The notes under the pieces are model-generated. The model did no database searches, was not told the DNA's origin, and saw nothing but the letters and a program-made list of their open reading frames with translations. The position numbers and the translations under genes were made by a program. Positions 10,581 through 22,320 of a stretch of DNA of 64,000 nucleotides are shown here, piece by piece. Position 1 is the first letter of the stretch. Each line of letters begins with the position of its first letter. This DNA comes from Pyxicephalus adspersus. Taxonomy: Eukaryota; Chordata; Amphibia; Anura; Pyxicephalidae. Location: the NCBI RefSeq assembly GCF_032062135.1, contig NC_092866.1, forward strand, positions 30,559,065-30,623,064, in the 5' to 3' direction.

Positions 10581-12741
10581 CTATGTATACTTACTTTTGT
10601 TTAGAAATGGCATTTCAAAAGCAACCATTAGTTGTTGAATATTTCAATGTGATCATTGATTAAAATACCAAGGAATGGAAACAGAAATAATCCCAATACT
10701 ACAATATACCAACTTAAATTATACATTTAAATTTAAATTGCAATAATTATTAAATTTATCAATAACCTTAATCCAAAATGTGTGTTATAAATCTCTGCAT
10801 CAGTGCTAACTCCATATTCAAAGAGGATGTCTCTATATATGATAATAAATCACTATCACAATCCTATAAGCAATCCACATACTTTAAACACTTAAATTAT
10901 AATTATCCAACTAACCGTAATGTGCCATATTTTTATTAATAATTAAAACCTTTACCTACCCCCGTTCATTGTTACTCTCTATTTACTACCCAATATATTT
11001 CACAATATTCCATCCAACTCAAACAGAATTTGCAACCAGGGATTCCATTAAATAAAATATATTGCTACTCATCATCAAAACCTTCACTTACCCAAATTTT
11101 AAGTTGCATTGTATCCACTTGCCTCACTTACCTCCTCTCCACCATCCTTTATCAATAAACTAACCATCTTACATGGTTCTTTCCTGGCATCCCATGTGGT
11201 AAGTGGGTATGCCTCTTACTGATTGTAATTGTGCTTCCAGACTGGAAGCACGTGGGACGCCAGTATCCATTGACGCTTGCTTTTCAGCTGAAACACAAGC
11301 TTCAAGCATCCTGCTCACCAGAAACCACATGGATCGCATGCTGTTCTAACTACCAAGGAAAACCATGCTGGCCGCCCACCCCCTTATTCTACTTCCATAT
11401 GACATGTCTGGTGGGTGGCAGTCAGTAACTCCACTCTAGGTATTCCCCAGGAATGAATACATCTCCATGGGTAACATGACACCTTCCCTCTCCACCACCA
11501 ATCCATGAATGGATATGTTGCACCTTAAGATTGTTTATGAATATGTAAATAGATATGTATATGTATAAAGGGGTATATATATATATGGGTTCAGGGATTT
11601 ATGTATATAGTACCCTGTTGGAGATATCCTAATAGTGTGACTGTATCTAAGTAAACATGAAAACCTGTTGTACCTTGGTACTGGCCTCAGGCCCGCCTTA
11701 GGGGTCTCTAATTCATGGACTTCACAGGAATACCAAGAGGTAGTAAATACCAAGAAATAGTTTGCCAACAAACCACAAACAAACAGATGAAAGAACAGAT
11801 CACTAGTAGGGCCTTCAAGCCATTAATCCATCAAGCCTGAGTCAGCAGAAGATGGATGCATAATCAAACAGATGGGTTGGGTTGATAACCCAGCTGGACC
11901 TCTGGTTGACCCTTACATTTAGATTCCAGCAAGAAATTGTTATATCAAATTTAGTTGGGAGGTTCATCAAATGACAGTAACCAATCCCAATCTAGTGGGG
12001 TGGGTGCCAACTGATGGTCATTGTACCAAACACACCCACTAACCAATCAAGGAGTCCCAATGTTACCTAATGGGACTTAACTATATAAAAGGGGAGCTGG
12101 AATAGAACAAGAGGAAAGGGAATGATGGGAGCTCTTAGGGAATCAGGCTCATGGAGTACCCATCAACATCCATACAGGTAGCTATTACACATTCTTGAAT
12201 TGCATTCTATGTCATTTGATGTATTGTGTATTACTTAGTTACTAGATTATTACAGGGGTTACTACTAATAACTTTATGTTTATGTGATATATGTAACATT
12301 GATTGAAGTTCCTATGTGTTTAAATATCTGACAATATTGTTGTGTACTTTGTCTTACCTTGTTTTCTTAATTAAACTGTTTGAATGACTAGCTATTATTT
12401 GTGTATGAACCTTCTTTAATTGAATATCTATATGCATTGATAGAGGATATAATTTCCATATTTATGCGGATAATTAGATAAAATATACCTAAATAACAGA
12501 TATTGTTGATGACTATGTTTGATACCCCAGCATGATTCAAACTGATGGGCAGGTAAATCACATATGAATTGGTAAGATTTACCCAATTCCAATAGTGGTA
12601 AAATTGATATATTTTAAATTATTATTAAATTCAGTTATCAGGAATCAGGCATTACTAAACTCCCCACATTTTTTAGGGGCCTCACAGTTTGTAAGAAATC
12701 CATAATTAAGGGAATTAACAGTATGAATTTTATACAATCAT
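10581..12741. other. Non-coding DNA, unidentified
   Basis: No gene is supported. 10581-11160 is AT-rich. 11160-11520 is a GC-richer stretch with a partial inverted pair (CTGGCATCCCATGTGG / CACGTGGGACGCCAG at about 11187-11260), possibly PLE leader DNA. 11521-12741 is AT-rich again with no recognisable domain in either strand. Confidence 0.35.
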
Positions 12742-13450
12742 TATGCTGTTAGGAGACGCTCTTTTGGGGGACAATCCTGGGTGGTGTCCCACCACAGTAG
12801 AGCACGCCCGGCCTATTACCTCCTGTGGCAGCGCTTACAGCAGCAAAGGAGTTCCAAGAATTAATTTTCTGCAGTTTGCAGAATCCTTTTTTGCCTTTAG
12901 CTGTGTTTTATTTCTCAGTATCCCCCTGCACTGAGACCTAACAGCTGATTGAGGTTTGGAGCTGTACAGCAGCTGATTAGCAGAATTGTTCCTGATAAAT
13001 CCCATGCTGCCATTGGCTGCTCTCCAGTGCATGTTGTAGCATTTAGCTGAGCAAATCTGTGCTGGAATGGTTCTCATTTTACTGTTGGTGACCATTGCCT
13101 GTTCCTGTTTCACGATTATACACAGCATAGACGAATATCTGCCTGTGACCCAGACTCTGTGTGTGCCTACTCCCTCTGTACCTCGTTTTTGTGGACTGAT
13201 CGCCCTTGTTTGACTTTGTACCCTGGATTTACCTTGTAGCTGTTGTACTGCCTAATCTGTGGGCCACTAGTCCACTGCCAGCCCATCCCCAGATGCCATC
13301 CTTTGCCCATTAAGTCCTGGGGGGCAACCGTGTGCTGGGAGATACAACCATGTCTCCCGAGTGGGAGCCTGCTAAAGGTGAAGACTGCAGTGTTAGATTG
13401 GGGGACTGGCATCTGGTGAGTACTGATACTGACCAGGACCTTACATATGC
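12742..13450. mobile_element. Solo LTR with 5-bp target duplication
   Basis: A 699-bp unit (12747-13445) starts TGTTAGGAG and ends GACCTTACA, with TG...CA ends. It is flanked on both sides by TATGC (12742-12746 and 13446-13450), a perfect 5-bp duplication of the size Ty3/Gypsy and retroviral integrases make. No internal coding region is present, so it is best read as a solo LTR left after LTR-LTR recombination. The right half has the style of the Gypsy LTRs elsewhere here, suggesting plus orientation, but strand is not certain. Confidence 0.82.
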
Positions 13451-13680
13451 CTACTTTTATATAGATATGTCTCCATAATATTCCATTATAAGTTTTTATT
13501 TCCAAACCTTTTCATTTAATAATTTGTTTTATATAATACATGTATTACAGTTTCTAATCATTATATATATATATATAAAAACACAGTATAGGAATGTCTT
13601 GAAATTAATATTTCGTTCAATTTCAGATATACCATAGCCTTCAATTTATAAATCCACTTACTTTCCTTCTGTAATTTACC

Positions 13681-15890
13681 TTTCTTTTTTTTGTAAAATT
13701 TTGTGTTTATTAATTTTTTCCAAGAAGCAAACAAACAAAAAAAAAAAAGAAAACAAGAATAACATACATAACAATGAAAATATTAAATGGCATAACGTAC
13801 AAAGTAAGCTTCATAAAAGGTAGAAAAGACCATGCACTATAATACAAACAATTCCAACATGTACAAGTCTTTGGTAATGAAATTATCAAACCTTAAAAAA
13901 GCAAGCTTACATCTGAACATTAGATAACAGTAGTTGACATAACAAATGACAAAGAGGGGCTGGGGTTAACATTAGGAATGGGGAAACAGAGGCCTAGGTT
14001 CATAAACTCTTTAGGATATACAGGGAATATCAGTTAACTGGCAGTGTCTCCCTGGGGGGAGGGCCGGTATATTGTCTAAATATGTTGGAGGGGGATAGTA
14101 GATAAGAACCCCATGGTTCCCAAATAACCGTAAATTTTTCCATACAATCGTGTAGCCTAGCTGTAAGATGTTCCATAACTTTGACATCTTTAATTTGTGC
14201 GTATAGGTCAGAGATCCCGGGAGGTGAAGTCGACTTCCAATGCCTTGATATGAGACACTTAGCTGCTGTCAGGACATAAAAAGCTAGCTTTTTACCTAGC
14301 TTAAAAAACCTCTGTATTGGCAGACCCAACAAATATGTAACGACATCAAAGGTTTTCGGGGACCTTAAACAAACCCTCTAGGAGATCTGTGACTAGTTTC
14401 CAGTATGGGGTCAAGATCGGACAGGTCCAAAATATATGGTACATCGTACCCACTTTCCTCTGACATCTTCTGCACCTATCACTAGTGGTGGGGTAGATTG
14501 TATGTAGTTTGTTAGGGGTGAGATACCATTGCATAAGGATCTATATATGCTTTTTATTTATAAAATGTACAAAAGAAGCTATTTTGAGCACTGCTCCAAA
14601 TCAGCTGCCAGATCTCCAGGGGGCGTTCTCTACCCAAAACCCTCTCCCATTTCATCATTTAAGAGTATTTAACAAAGGGCACAACTGGTTCTGTATTTAG
14701 CAGTAGATACATTTCTGAGATGAGGCCTTTTTGATCTGGTCCTCCACACAAATCAGTTCAAAGCCAGTCATAGTAGAGGAAGTTAGGTTGTTCATAGGGC
14801 ATAATGCCTTATTAAAAGCTGGTTTGGGGGATTTCAAGCTTCTCATGGAGATCTGCGAAAGCCAGAAGAAGGCAGAAGCATGGGTGATTTAGCTGTCCAG
14901 AATGAAATAAACCACTGGTATGCCATGGCTCAACTATGTTAGCATGTAGGCCATCTGGGAGTTGAGGATTGTACAGGAATGATGTACTGAGGCAGGCACT
15001 GAGAGCTTGAATTTATCCTTACATTGGATCCAGAGCTGTCCTGTAAACATGGATGGGGACCAGTAAAACCCCTTCTTCCATTTTGTTAGCGAAATTCCAT
15101 AGGAGGGAATAAGGGTGGGTCGGGGCAATCCATAATTTCCCTATCTGGGTCCAGCAATTGAATGACCACTGGGTGGCTCAAGAGGCCAGATGTCAAAGGT
15201 GCATTGACAAATAATATTTAAAGAACTCCGGGACACCCAGCCCCCCCTCTCTCCCGAAGCAATCAGTGAGATGTATGTGCCCAAAATAAATCAAGAGTAG
15301 CAGTCTGCAGTCGTCCAATAGCCGAGCATGGGACAATGACTGGGAAAGTTGCAAAACAATACAGCATTTCAGTGAATAAGGACATTTTGACCAAGGCAAT
15401 CCGGCCAAAGAAGGATATCGAGAGAGCACACAATTTGTGGAGCAGTGAATTGAGCTCCTGGAACAGGGGTGGATAGTGTATATTGTACAAGGAGCTATAA
15501 TCGGTATATGAATCCCTGGATACTTAATGGAATTCGTCTTCCAGTTATAGGGATATTGAGAGTGTAAATGCGTGAGCAGCTGAGGTGATAAATTATTTGG
15601 AAGTGCTTCAGTTTTGGAGGTATTATTTTAAAGCCAGAGATGGTGCCATAGTTGTCCAGGACAATATAGTTTAGGAAGGGTAATGAGGGGGTTTGTCAGT
15701 GCCAATAGTATGTTGTCAACATACAGAGCAATGGTAAAAGTTTAGGACCTAATAGAACCGCTTTATTATCTGAATGCTGGTGGATTGTCAGGGCTAATAG
15801 TTCAATGCAAAGGGGATACAGGAGTATTGAAAACAGGCGTCCCTGCCTAGTGCCATTGTGGATGAGGTGGCATGTATTTGCCTGACTTAG
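13681..15890 (-). pseudogene. L1/Tx1-type LINE ORF2, RT motifs B/C to 3' tail (L1-4)
   Basis: On the minus strand the RT B motif appears degraded (15855-15838, G-T-R-Q-G expected), followed by SILLYPLCIELLAL and a catalytic box LYVDNILLAL (15728-15702) where Y/F-A-D-D is expected. Further on is a C-terminal zinc-knuckle-like CRRCQRKVGTMYHIFWTCP near 14480-14430, the typical end of L1 ORF2. The 3' end has AATAAA-like sequence and an A-run (T-run at 13686-13695 in plus). Stops and frameshifts are frequent. The matching endonuclease lies at 16510-17000 beyond a PLE-like block. Confidence 0.82.
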
Positions 15891-16505
15891 CTGTTCCTAA
15901 TTATTTTATACATGATACTAAATCTATATATATTTATCAAATAACACAATACCATCCAATAAATTATTTTCTTTTCCTTTACAACATTTTGATCACTTAT
16001 CCCAAGGCAAGCAATAATTAACATAACTTCATTGTTGGTAATGAATTGAACACACTGAGATACTTACTCACAATTGTAAGTGCAAAAGTCAAGCTTTATT
16101 ACTTTTATGAATTGATTGGAAACCACATTTCTTTATAATAAGTTATAGTATTTTGTACATATTTATACACCAAAAAACTTCCTCGGTTGATAAGATTATG
16201 TGTACTAAGCCAATTTTTCTTGTACTTATAGCTTGCTATTGGTTTCCCATATCCCCTAAGATAGCTCTCTGGGCGAAACGTGTCGGGAAAGGAAACTGTT
16301 TTCTTTTCTATACAAACATAGCAATATCAAAGTGTGATTTTATCTATTTGTACTGTATGTTTTTTGTAAGCTATACATATTACTGTTTTATTCATGTAAC
16401 AATAATAACTAATAAAGCTGTTTTTTATTCTATCACAATTTTGAATAATGGGTGCCTTTCAAAAAGCCTTCCCTTTCCTTCTTTCTTAACAAAAAGTAGT
16501 CTAGT
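15891..16505 (+). repeat. PLE terminal-repeat DNA lying inside an L1 remnant
   Basis: This AT-rich block carries hammerhead-like motif 4 and separates L1-4 RT (below 15890) from L1-4 endonuclease (above 16510). The layout suggests that PLE terminal DNA inserted into the LINE, with loss of the intervening N-terminal RT segment. I see no target duplication, so deletion or assembly of separate fragments is also possible. Confidence 0.5.
16241..16296 (+). ncRNA. Hammerhead-ribozyme-like motif 4 (PLE type)
   Basis: CCC (16253-16255) can pair with GGG (16285-16287) and, further out, GUUUCCC with GGGAAA. The core starts CUAAGAU instead of CUGANGA, so U4-G5 is damaged. The hairpin GCUC/GGGC fits stem II. 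GGGCGAAACGUGUC is an intact GAAA, two-pair stem III and cleavage-site string. A decayed copy. Confidence 0.65.
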
Positions 16506-16509
16506 CTAG

Positions 16510-17000
16510 TGTGAGAGTGATGAGGGTATATTGAGAAGGTATATTGTCTGATGGTAGGGTGTTGTTGCCAGGAGTTCAACAGGCCATATTGATGGAGTAG
16601 GCATCTAAAATCACAGGGCAGGAAGTAAGAGGGGAACGGTTAGTTGCATCTAAGGAAAGGCGGTCCAGTTGTGGGGTATGGGGTGAATTAAAATCTCCCC
16701 CAATATCAAGTATAGGATAGTGAGGTTATAAGAGACAAAATCTCCTCTAAAAATTGGATTTGAGCAGAGAGAACCACCTCCATTCCGCTCAAAGTACCTT
16801 GCAAAATTATGTATCTGGCCTCAGGGCCAAGGATAGTTTTAGAGGAGGAGAAATGAGTATGAGTGTATACAAGTATGGCAACCCTCGTCGATATGCGATT
16901 TTAACGTTTAAGGAAGTTAAAGCTCTTGTGATAGGAGCCTTCACTTTATTGGGGAGTTAAGCCCCTTAACATTCAGAGACATTAACTTAATCATGGGATC
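16510..17000 (-). pseudogene. L1-type LINE ORF2 endonuclease remnant (L1-4)
   Basis: On the minus strand the start of an apurinic-like endonuclease is recognisable as MSLNVKGLNSPIK (about 16990-16950). Further along is ILDIGGDFNSPHTPQLDRL (about 16710-16650), with the GDFN active-site motif. Stops interrupt it several times. In LINEs this domain nicks DNA to prime reverse transcription. It shares orientation with the RT fragment at 13681-15890 and is probably the same original copy. From 17001 to 17330 the sequence may be its inter-ORF spacer. Confidence 0.75.
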
Positions 17001-18336
17001 TTATAGTTGTAACCAAGAGCATTGTAGTAACCTGCATACCATGTAACAGAGAGTACAAACATAGAGGCTCTGAGAACACAGGGATGGGTAAAGAGAAGAA
17101 AGGGGTGCGAGGGGTGATGGAAAGGGATAATAACAAACATTTATATACATTAACAACAACCATACATCTGGAGAGACCCTGATCCAAGTCAGGGAAATCT
17201 ATCTCACTTATACCCAAAGGTCCACCAGAGTGCAGAGATATCTGGGGACTAAAACAAAGAGGGCAGAAGGGAGATCCACCTAGAAAACATGGTTGGAAGA
17301 CCACCGCAGTGCCAAACATCACTCACAGCCAAAACCAAAGGCCTGCACTCCCGGTTAGGAGGAATTAAACCATATGTATCAGCCAGCACCGGATGCAGAG
17401 GCATATCAAATTGTTACATCAGTAAAAAGTATAAAATACAATAATTTTCCAGTATAGTAATTAGCATGAAGGGGAAAAACATTAAAGGATATGCGTTGAG
17501 GTAATGCCGTTCCATCAGGAGTCCACCAGAACTGGAGGAGTTCCGCAACGGTGTTGGGGACTTTTGCCGTGTGCGAATCAATTGCCATCCAGCATTCTGT
17601 GCATTTTCCACAACAATAAATACTTTTTACTTTGGCATTACTTTTGCCACAATAAATATCTAGAGCTGTTGGGAGTGGCTAAAATGGATATGAACTTGTA
17701 TGTAAGGGTAATTCTGCCTCCTTAAAAGCAAGCTATAAACCTCATTATCTGTGGAGACAGATGCAGTCCCTAAAACAACCATCAAATGATTGCTGAACAG
17801 AGACCATGATCAATCTTCCATGAGTGGAGGCCTGAGGATCATTACCACCTTGGCCAGTTTGAACACCTGGTGGTAGTTCCTGCCCAAGCCAGTTTAATAT
17901 TGCTTCAGTCTTCCTGGAGGGGCAGTGGTCAGTGGCAGCAATCTCCAGCTTGGGGACAAGGACAATCTGTGTGATCTCTTGATCAAGACTTCACCAAGGA
18001 TGAATCAACAATGTGATTTGCTCTGGCCTTGCAGAGGAGTGTGGTTCAAGGAGGGAAAACCCTGGTGTGTATGGCTGTGTGAGAGAGAATCACAATGTGC
18101 TAAAGATAGAGCTAGACCCCTTTTCTTCAATATCCTAAGCTGTAAATAAACCTTTCCCTTTTTTTAAGATCTATTGGTCCTTCTTTGAAAATAAGGCACC
18201 CAAAACAGAGCACATTGTACAAGACCAAAGGCCCTAAAAATATGTTCCAATATGGTAATACTTATCTTACAAATGTCACCAATCATCAGTCAATGCACAA
18301 ATTGCACTAACTCACAATTTATAAGAATCATTCTTC
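17001..18336. other. Non-coding DNA, unidentified
   Basis: Open frames on the minus strand at 16987-17322 and 17406-17611 are plausible remains of the L1-4 inter-ORF spacer and ORF1 tail, but no diagnostic motif is visible. 17660-18336 shows no domain, repeat end or splice-ready exon that I can recognise. Confidence 0.3.
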
Positions 18337-18922
18337 TTAACCTCCCCAGTGCTAACCCCCAGTGTGACTGGGGGTAAAAAAAAAGATGCGGAAAAGAGGA
18401 GAGCAGTAACCCGGAGCCACATTCAGGGTAGCTAAAACAGGGAAAAACAGTGATAAATATAGCCTTACCTGGTTCGTCTGCGTCCTTCGCGATCCCCATC
18501 CGCTCACATCCTTCGGCCAGCGTCCTCTGCATCAGATGAGTCAACGGGAGTTCCCGGTGAGGTCAGTGCGTGTGGCCGTTGCGTTGGGGGAGTGTCGGGA
18601 ATTTTAAAATATTTTGTATTGCATTCAATACAAAATAACTGTATTGAATGCAATTCAGTGGTTTTTTATGTCTAAAAGCAGTACATTGTCTTTAATGAAC
18701 ATTTATTTTACAGTATAAAATATTAGTATAGTAATAGTATATTATTTTTATTTTTTTATTTTTTTTTACTGTATTTAATTTATTATTTTGACATGATTTT
18801 GTGTTTCAAACTTTATTATACTCATACTGTTATATTATACTGTAAAACACATTTTCATGAAAAACAATGTACCGCTTTTAGACATATAAATCTTGACACA
18901 AAAAACCCTCCCAGGAGGTTAA
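18337..18922. mobile_element. Non-autonomous TTAA-target DNA transposon
   Basis: The unit is bounded by TTAA on both sides (18337-18340 and 18919-18922) with inverted ends CCTCC...GGAGG. TTAA duplication is characteristic of piggyBac and Kolobok elements. The 586-bp element has no transposase frame. It has a GC-rich left half with CpGs (18460-18600) and a very AT-rich right half with an internal palindrome (TGCATTCAATACA / TGTATTGAATGCA). A partial copy of its right end, in the other orientation, lies at 20390-20590. Confidence 0.78.
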
Positions 18923-19201
18923 TTATGTTATCAATTGGAGATGTGCTACTATTAAAAAAAAAATGGATCTAATAAAACAATTGAGCTCTTCAATAGGAAA
19001 AAACAAACCATTTCCCCATAAATCCCCATAAATTCATAATGTGCATCCAAAACTTTTACAATCCTTGAGTTTAAAACAATTCCAAAATTGATAAAACTTT
19101 AAAACATCATCGATGGATGTGCATACTGATCCTTACTCCAATGCTGACTCCCAACATGTGTAACTCAAGAACGCCCACATTCACGTGACCAGCTGAAGCT
19201 T

Positions 19202-19241
19202 CACCTTGCGCATTTCGTCCAACCAGACATCATCAGAGGTG
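19202..19241 (-). ncRNA. Hammerhead-ribozyme-like motif 5, canonical CUGAUGA core
   Basis: On the minus strand CACCU (19241-19237) pairs with AGGUG (19206-19202) as stem I. The core CUGAUGA is the exact hammerhead consensus. A GUC/GAC hairpin (loop UGGUUG) with one bulged U forms stem II, followed by GAAA and UGCGCA. The only clear departure is CA where UH is expected at the cleavage site. It lies about 0.5 kb downstream of the Neptune-like PLE on the same strand, which fits a ribozyme in that element's terminal repeat. Confidence 0.72.
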
Positions 19242-19696
19242 TCAACAAACCAAAATGAGGCATTTAGACACTTTGGCGTTGTTGGATTTTACGCATCTTA
19301 AAATATGTCCATAGTAGTAGTTCCACTACTTAGGAACAATTATTGTTTTATATTTCTAGCAGCTGTCCTAAAACAATAGACACAGGCCAGTTTATCATTG
19401 TGTACATAAAAAGCAGTCCCAAACACAAAACAGGCACTTCGAGGATCCTCCCAAAATCCTGTAGCTGTAAATCTCATAGGCATAACCACGTGTCCTCAAA
19501 CAAATTTTTAAGATGTGTGATTTTAAGGTGTTTTATTATATATTGGTGTTTTTCAGTGTATTTGGAATAATGAATAAAATTGTGTATGTTCTTTTAATCA
19601 GTATATAAGTTTTTGTTTTTTGAATTTGAAACAATAATTGTTCCTTAACTACTAGTGTTTTTTTGGGGCATACACATATTTTTCTTCTTATGTTTG

Positions 19697-19717
19697 ATAA
19701 CATCATCAGAGGTGGAG
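19697..19717 (-). ncRNA. Partial second copy of hammerhead motif 5
   Basis: The minus-strand string CCACCUCUGAUGAUGUUAUC repeats the stem I 5' strand and CUGAUGA core of motif 5 but then diverges, with no GAAA or 3' half. It sits just beyond the 3' coding end of the PLE. It probably marks a truncated terminal repeat copy. Confidence 0.5.
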
Positions 19718-19729
19718 ACTAATATGTAA

Positions 19730-21285
19730 ATTGAGCCTTTTATAGGAGTCTACGATCATTATCACTAACTCTAGCACTCATTGCCATTAACCCTGTTAAG
19801 CCCAATCAGCATCTGTAATTATTGTCAATGAAACCAATTATATCAAGCTCATTATTTAAACCAAGGTGTTTTTAGTTCATAAATCCAGTAAGTATCATGT
19901 TATGAAATCATCCTGGTATATTTACCTCCTCTCCATTGTTTTTAACCTTTTCATGCCTGAAAATTTTAAAGTTACCTGTCTTTTTGAGTGTTTTGCAGGA
20001 AAATGGGCATAAACACTATGGGCGGTATGACCAAGTTAAATGTTTCTCAAGTGTTCTCTAATTCTAACTTCAAATGTTCTAATGGCCCGACCAATATATT
20101 AATGTCCACTTTCAATGATAAACATGTGTAGATCGGCAAGTAATCAAAGAGTTCATTTTATATATTTATAGATTTACCTGTATTAGACCTACATTCTACA
20201 ATCCTATTTGAGTTATTATTACTAGTAGAATAACATGCTTTACATTTAATACATTTATAAAAACCTTTTATCTTTAAAAATTCATTAACCAAATTCATTA
20301 TCAAATCTTAGGTTTGCTGACTATATTGGGAGCTACCAAATTTCTGAAATAAAGTGCATTTCTAACTTCCTGGTCAATTCATTTCTGTTCTGATTTATAT
20401 GTCTAAAAGAGGTACATTTGTTTTTCAAGAAAATTCATTTTCCAGTGTAATTTATTAGTATGAGTGTAATAAAGTTTGAAACACAAAATCACATTAAAAT
20501 AGTAAATTAAATACATTTAAAAAAAATTTGTAAAAGTTTTTTTTAATTTAAAAAAACAAAAACATTTACTATTTATTTATTTCCTTTTAGTAAATCATTC
20601 CTATTCATCTCTGATACTTCTTGCATATTATTATCCAAAAATTGAATATCATATTCCTTTATCTGCAAATTTCTCCTTAATATTTAGAGATTGTGTTTGA
20701 AAATCCTCTAGACTGGCACAATTATGCCCGATTCCCATAAATAGCCCCTTAGGATTTGCCTTCTATGTTGGATGATAGCAACTGTTCATTGGTATATAAC
20801 TGTTTCAGTCTGTGAATTTAAAATATGTTTTAGTACAAATACTATCTTAATCTGCAAAAATAACTAAATCTAGAAAGTGAATCATTTTAGCATCATAATT
20901 ACTTGTTAGTTTGATATTTAAATAATTTGAATTGAACTCAGTGGATCTAATCAGTGATTCTGTATCCCCTTTCCATATAAACAAAATATCATCAATGAAA
21001 TGACATACTCATACAGTAAACATACTCATCTTCTCACTTTCACATAAAAAAATTGCATAACTAAAATCAAATGTTAGTCCCATAGCAACACCGTTAATTT
21101 GTCTATAAAAAAAAAAAAAACATTAAACCAAAAGTAATTATGGTGAGTAGCAAATTCTAAACAATGTCAAAATAAATTCAATTTCAAATGTGATTTCTTA
21201 AAAAAAAATCACCAGCAGCATTGATTTTATTAGTGGTATTGTTTTATAACACTTCACTGTAAACTGAAATGATGAGACCTTTGAA
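19730..21285 (-). pseudogene. Penelope-like element of a second (Neptune/Poseidon-like) type: RT and GIY-YIG
   Basis: On the minus strand the RT B motif is QINGVAMGLTF (about 21090) and the catalytic C box HFIDDILFIWKGD (about 21005-20965), followed by IHFLDLVIF and a PKGLF/RNC-like finger. Near 20275 a Cys motif GFYKCIKCKAC begins the linker, and about 20100-20040 encodes YIGRAIRTFEVRIREHL, a GIY-YIG core with intact Arg, Glu and His. Near 19920-19870 TYWIYELKT resembles the family's C-terminal W-I-Y-E-L. Stops and frameshifts make it inactive. The Cys pattern and YIGR motif differ from the YVGKTKR PLEs in the rest of the window. Confidence 0.85.
20390..20590. repeat. Fragment of the TTAA-target element, inserted in PLE coding DNA
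   Basis: This segment is the reverse complement of the AT-rich right part of the element at 18337-18922: TATGTCTAAAAG.GGTACA and the AATAAAGTTTGAAACACAAA run match closely. It interrupts the Neptune-like PLE between the RT tail and the Cys linker. Both ends of the element are missing, so insertion followed by deletion is likely. Confidence 0.65.
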
Positions 21286-21345
21286 ATTTTATGTTACATA
21301 GTAGGTTAGGTTGAAAAAAGACATCAGTCCATCAAGTTCAAGCAC
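21286..21345 (-). repeat. CR1/L2-like LINE 3' tail fragment
   Basis: TTACATAGTAGGTTAGGTTGAAAAAAGACAT is the reverse complement of the tail at 37449-37487 that follows a LINE C-terminal fragment. Such tails are dispersed widely in frog-type genomes. Only the extreme 3' end is present. Confidence 0.65.
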
Positions 21346-22094
21346 TAGGGAAAAAAATTGGGGGACAAAACCATGAGTGGAGCCATCATTCAATATTAGT
21401 GAATTAGTGAGCAGAAGGAAAAAAAGTAAAGGGAAAGGGAAAAGAGGGGTAGAAGATACAAAAGAAAGCAACAAAAAGGCCAGTATATAGAAAAATTCTG
21501 TGTAAAGTCTTTCATCTTACAACTATTGGCACAGATTAAAGCTTACTTAGAGAAAATGACTTTCTCATAGAAAAACAACAGAGCAGAACCTACAGCTCCA
21601 AGGCAAGATGCAGTGGCCCCCAAGTCTTGTATGTACCCAGAATGTCCCTGGTACAAGCTAACCATACACAGACTGCCCCTGAAAAAGCACCTCAAATACC
21701 AAAGTGATCAGCAGCACTATATCTTAAGACAAGGTAATGGGTATGGAATAAAACTGACACAAACATACCTTACTGAGGCCACTCCATATAACTCCAGATA
21801 AAGTCTATTAAAATTGAATTTCTAATGGTAACTTTTTTAACAGGTAAACCCACAATAGGCTCACAGCAGTACAGCTGTTATAAAGATGGACACCGGGACG
21901 TTCCCACCAGGAAAGGATCCCACTGCTGAAGGGGTATTAAGCTTTTAAAGCAAACAAGGTCGCAAAAAGCACAGACATCCTAGTGAACTAATTGAGAATG
22001 AAAACCAATTTCCTTGCTGATCTTGTTAAAGATGATGTTTTATCTTCTGCACCTGTAACAATGGCCTCATCATCCGGGGACAGGAAGAGATAAA
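21346..22094. other. Non-coding DNA, unidentified
   Basis: No domain or repeat end is recognised. A purine-rich stretch lies at 21410-21450. The frame at 21613-21801 (plus) has no family features I know. Confidence 0.3.
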
Positions 22095-22320
22095 CGGCCT
22101 GCTTTATTAAAGCTCTCCAAGGCTGGAGAGAATACACTTTCATCAGTGAAGCTGGGTGATCCAGCAAACCTGGAATAGATTTCTTAAAAGTCATTTGCTA
22201 TTTGTTAGCAAATGTTTTGAATCGTTGACCAGATTCATTCCAGATTTGCCGAGTTGCCCAGCTTCACTGATAAAAGTGTGTCCTCTCCAGCCTTGGAGCG
22301 CTTTAATAAATCAGGCCCAT
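22095..22320. mobile_element. Palindromic MITE, copy A
   Basis: GGCCTG..TTTATTAAAGCTCTCCAAGGCTGGAGAG at the left is mirrored by the complement at the right (22260-22319), and the pairing continues inward through GTGAAGCTGGG and CCAGCAAA/TTTGC segments. Nearly the whole ~225 bp could fold on itself. There is no coding sequence. Two further copies lie at 41903-42128 and 55632-55843. The superfamily is not clear to me because the target duplication is ambiguous. Confidence 0.8.
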
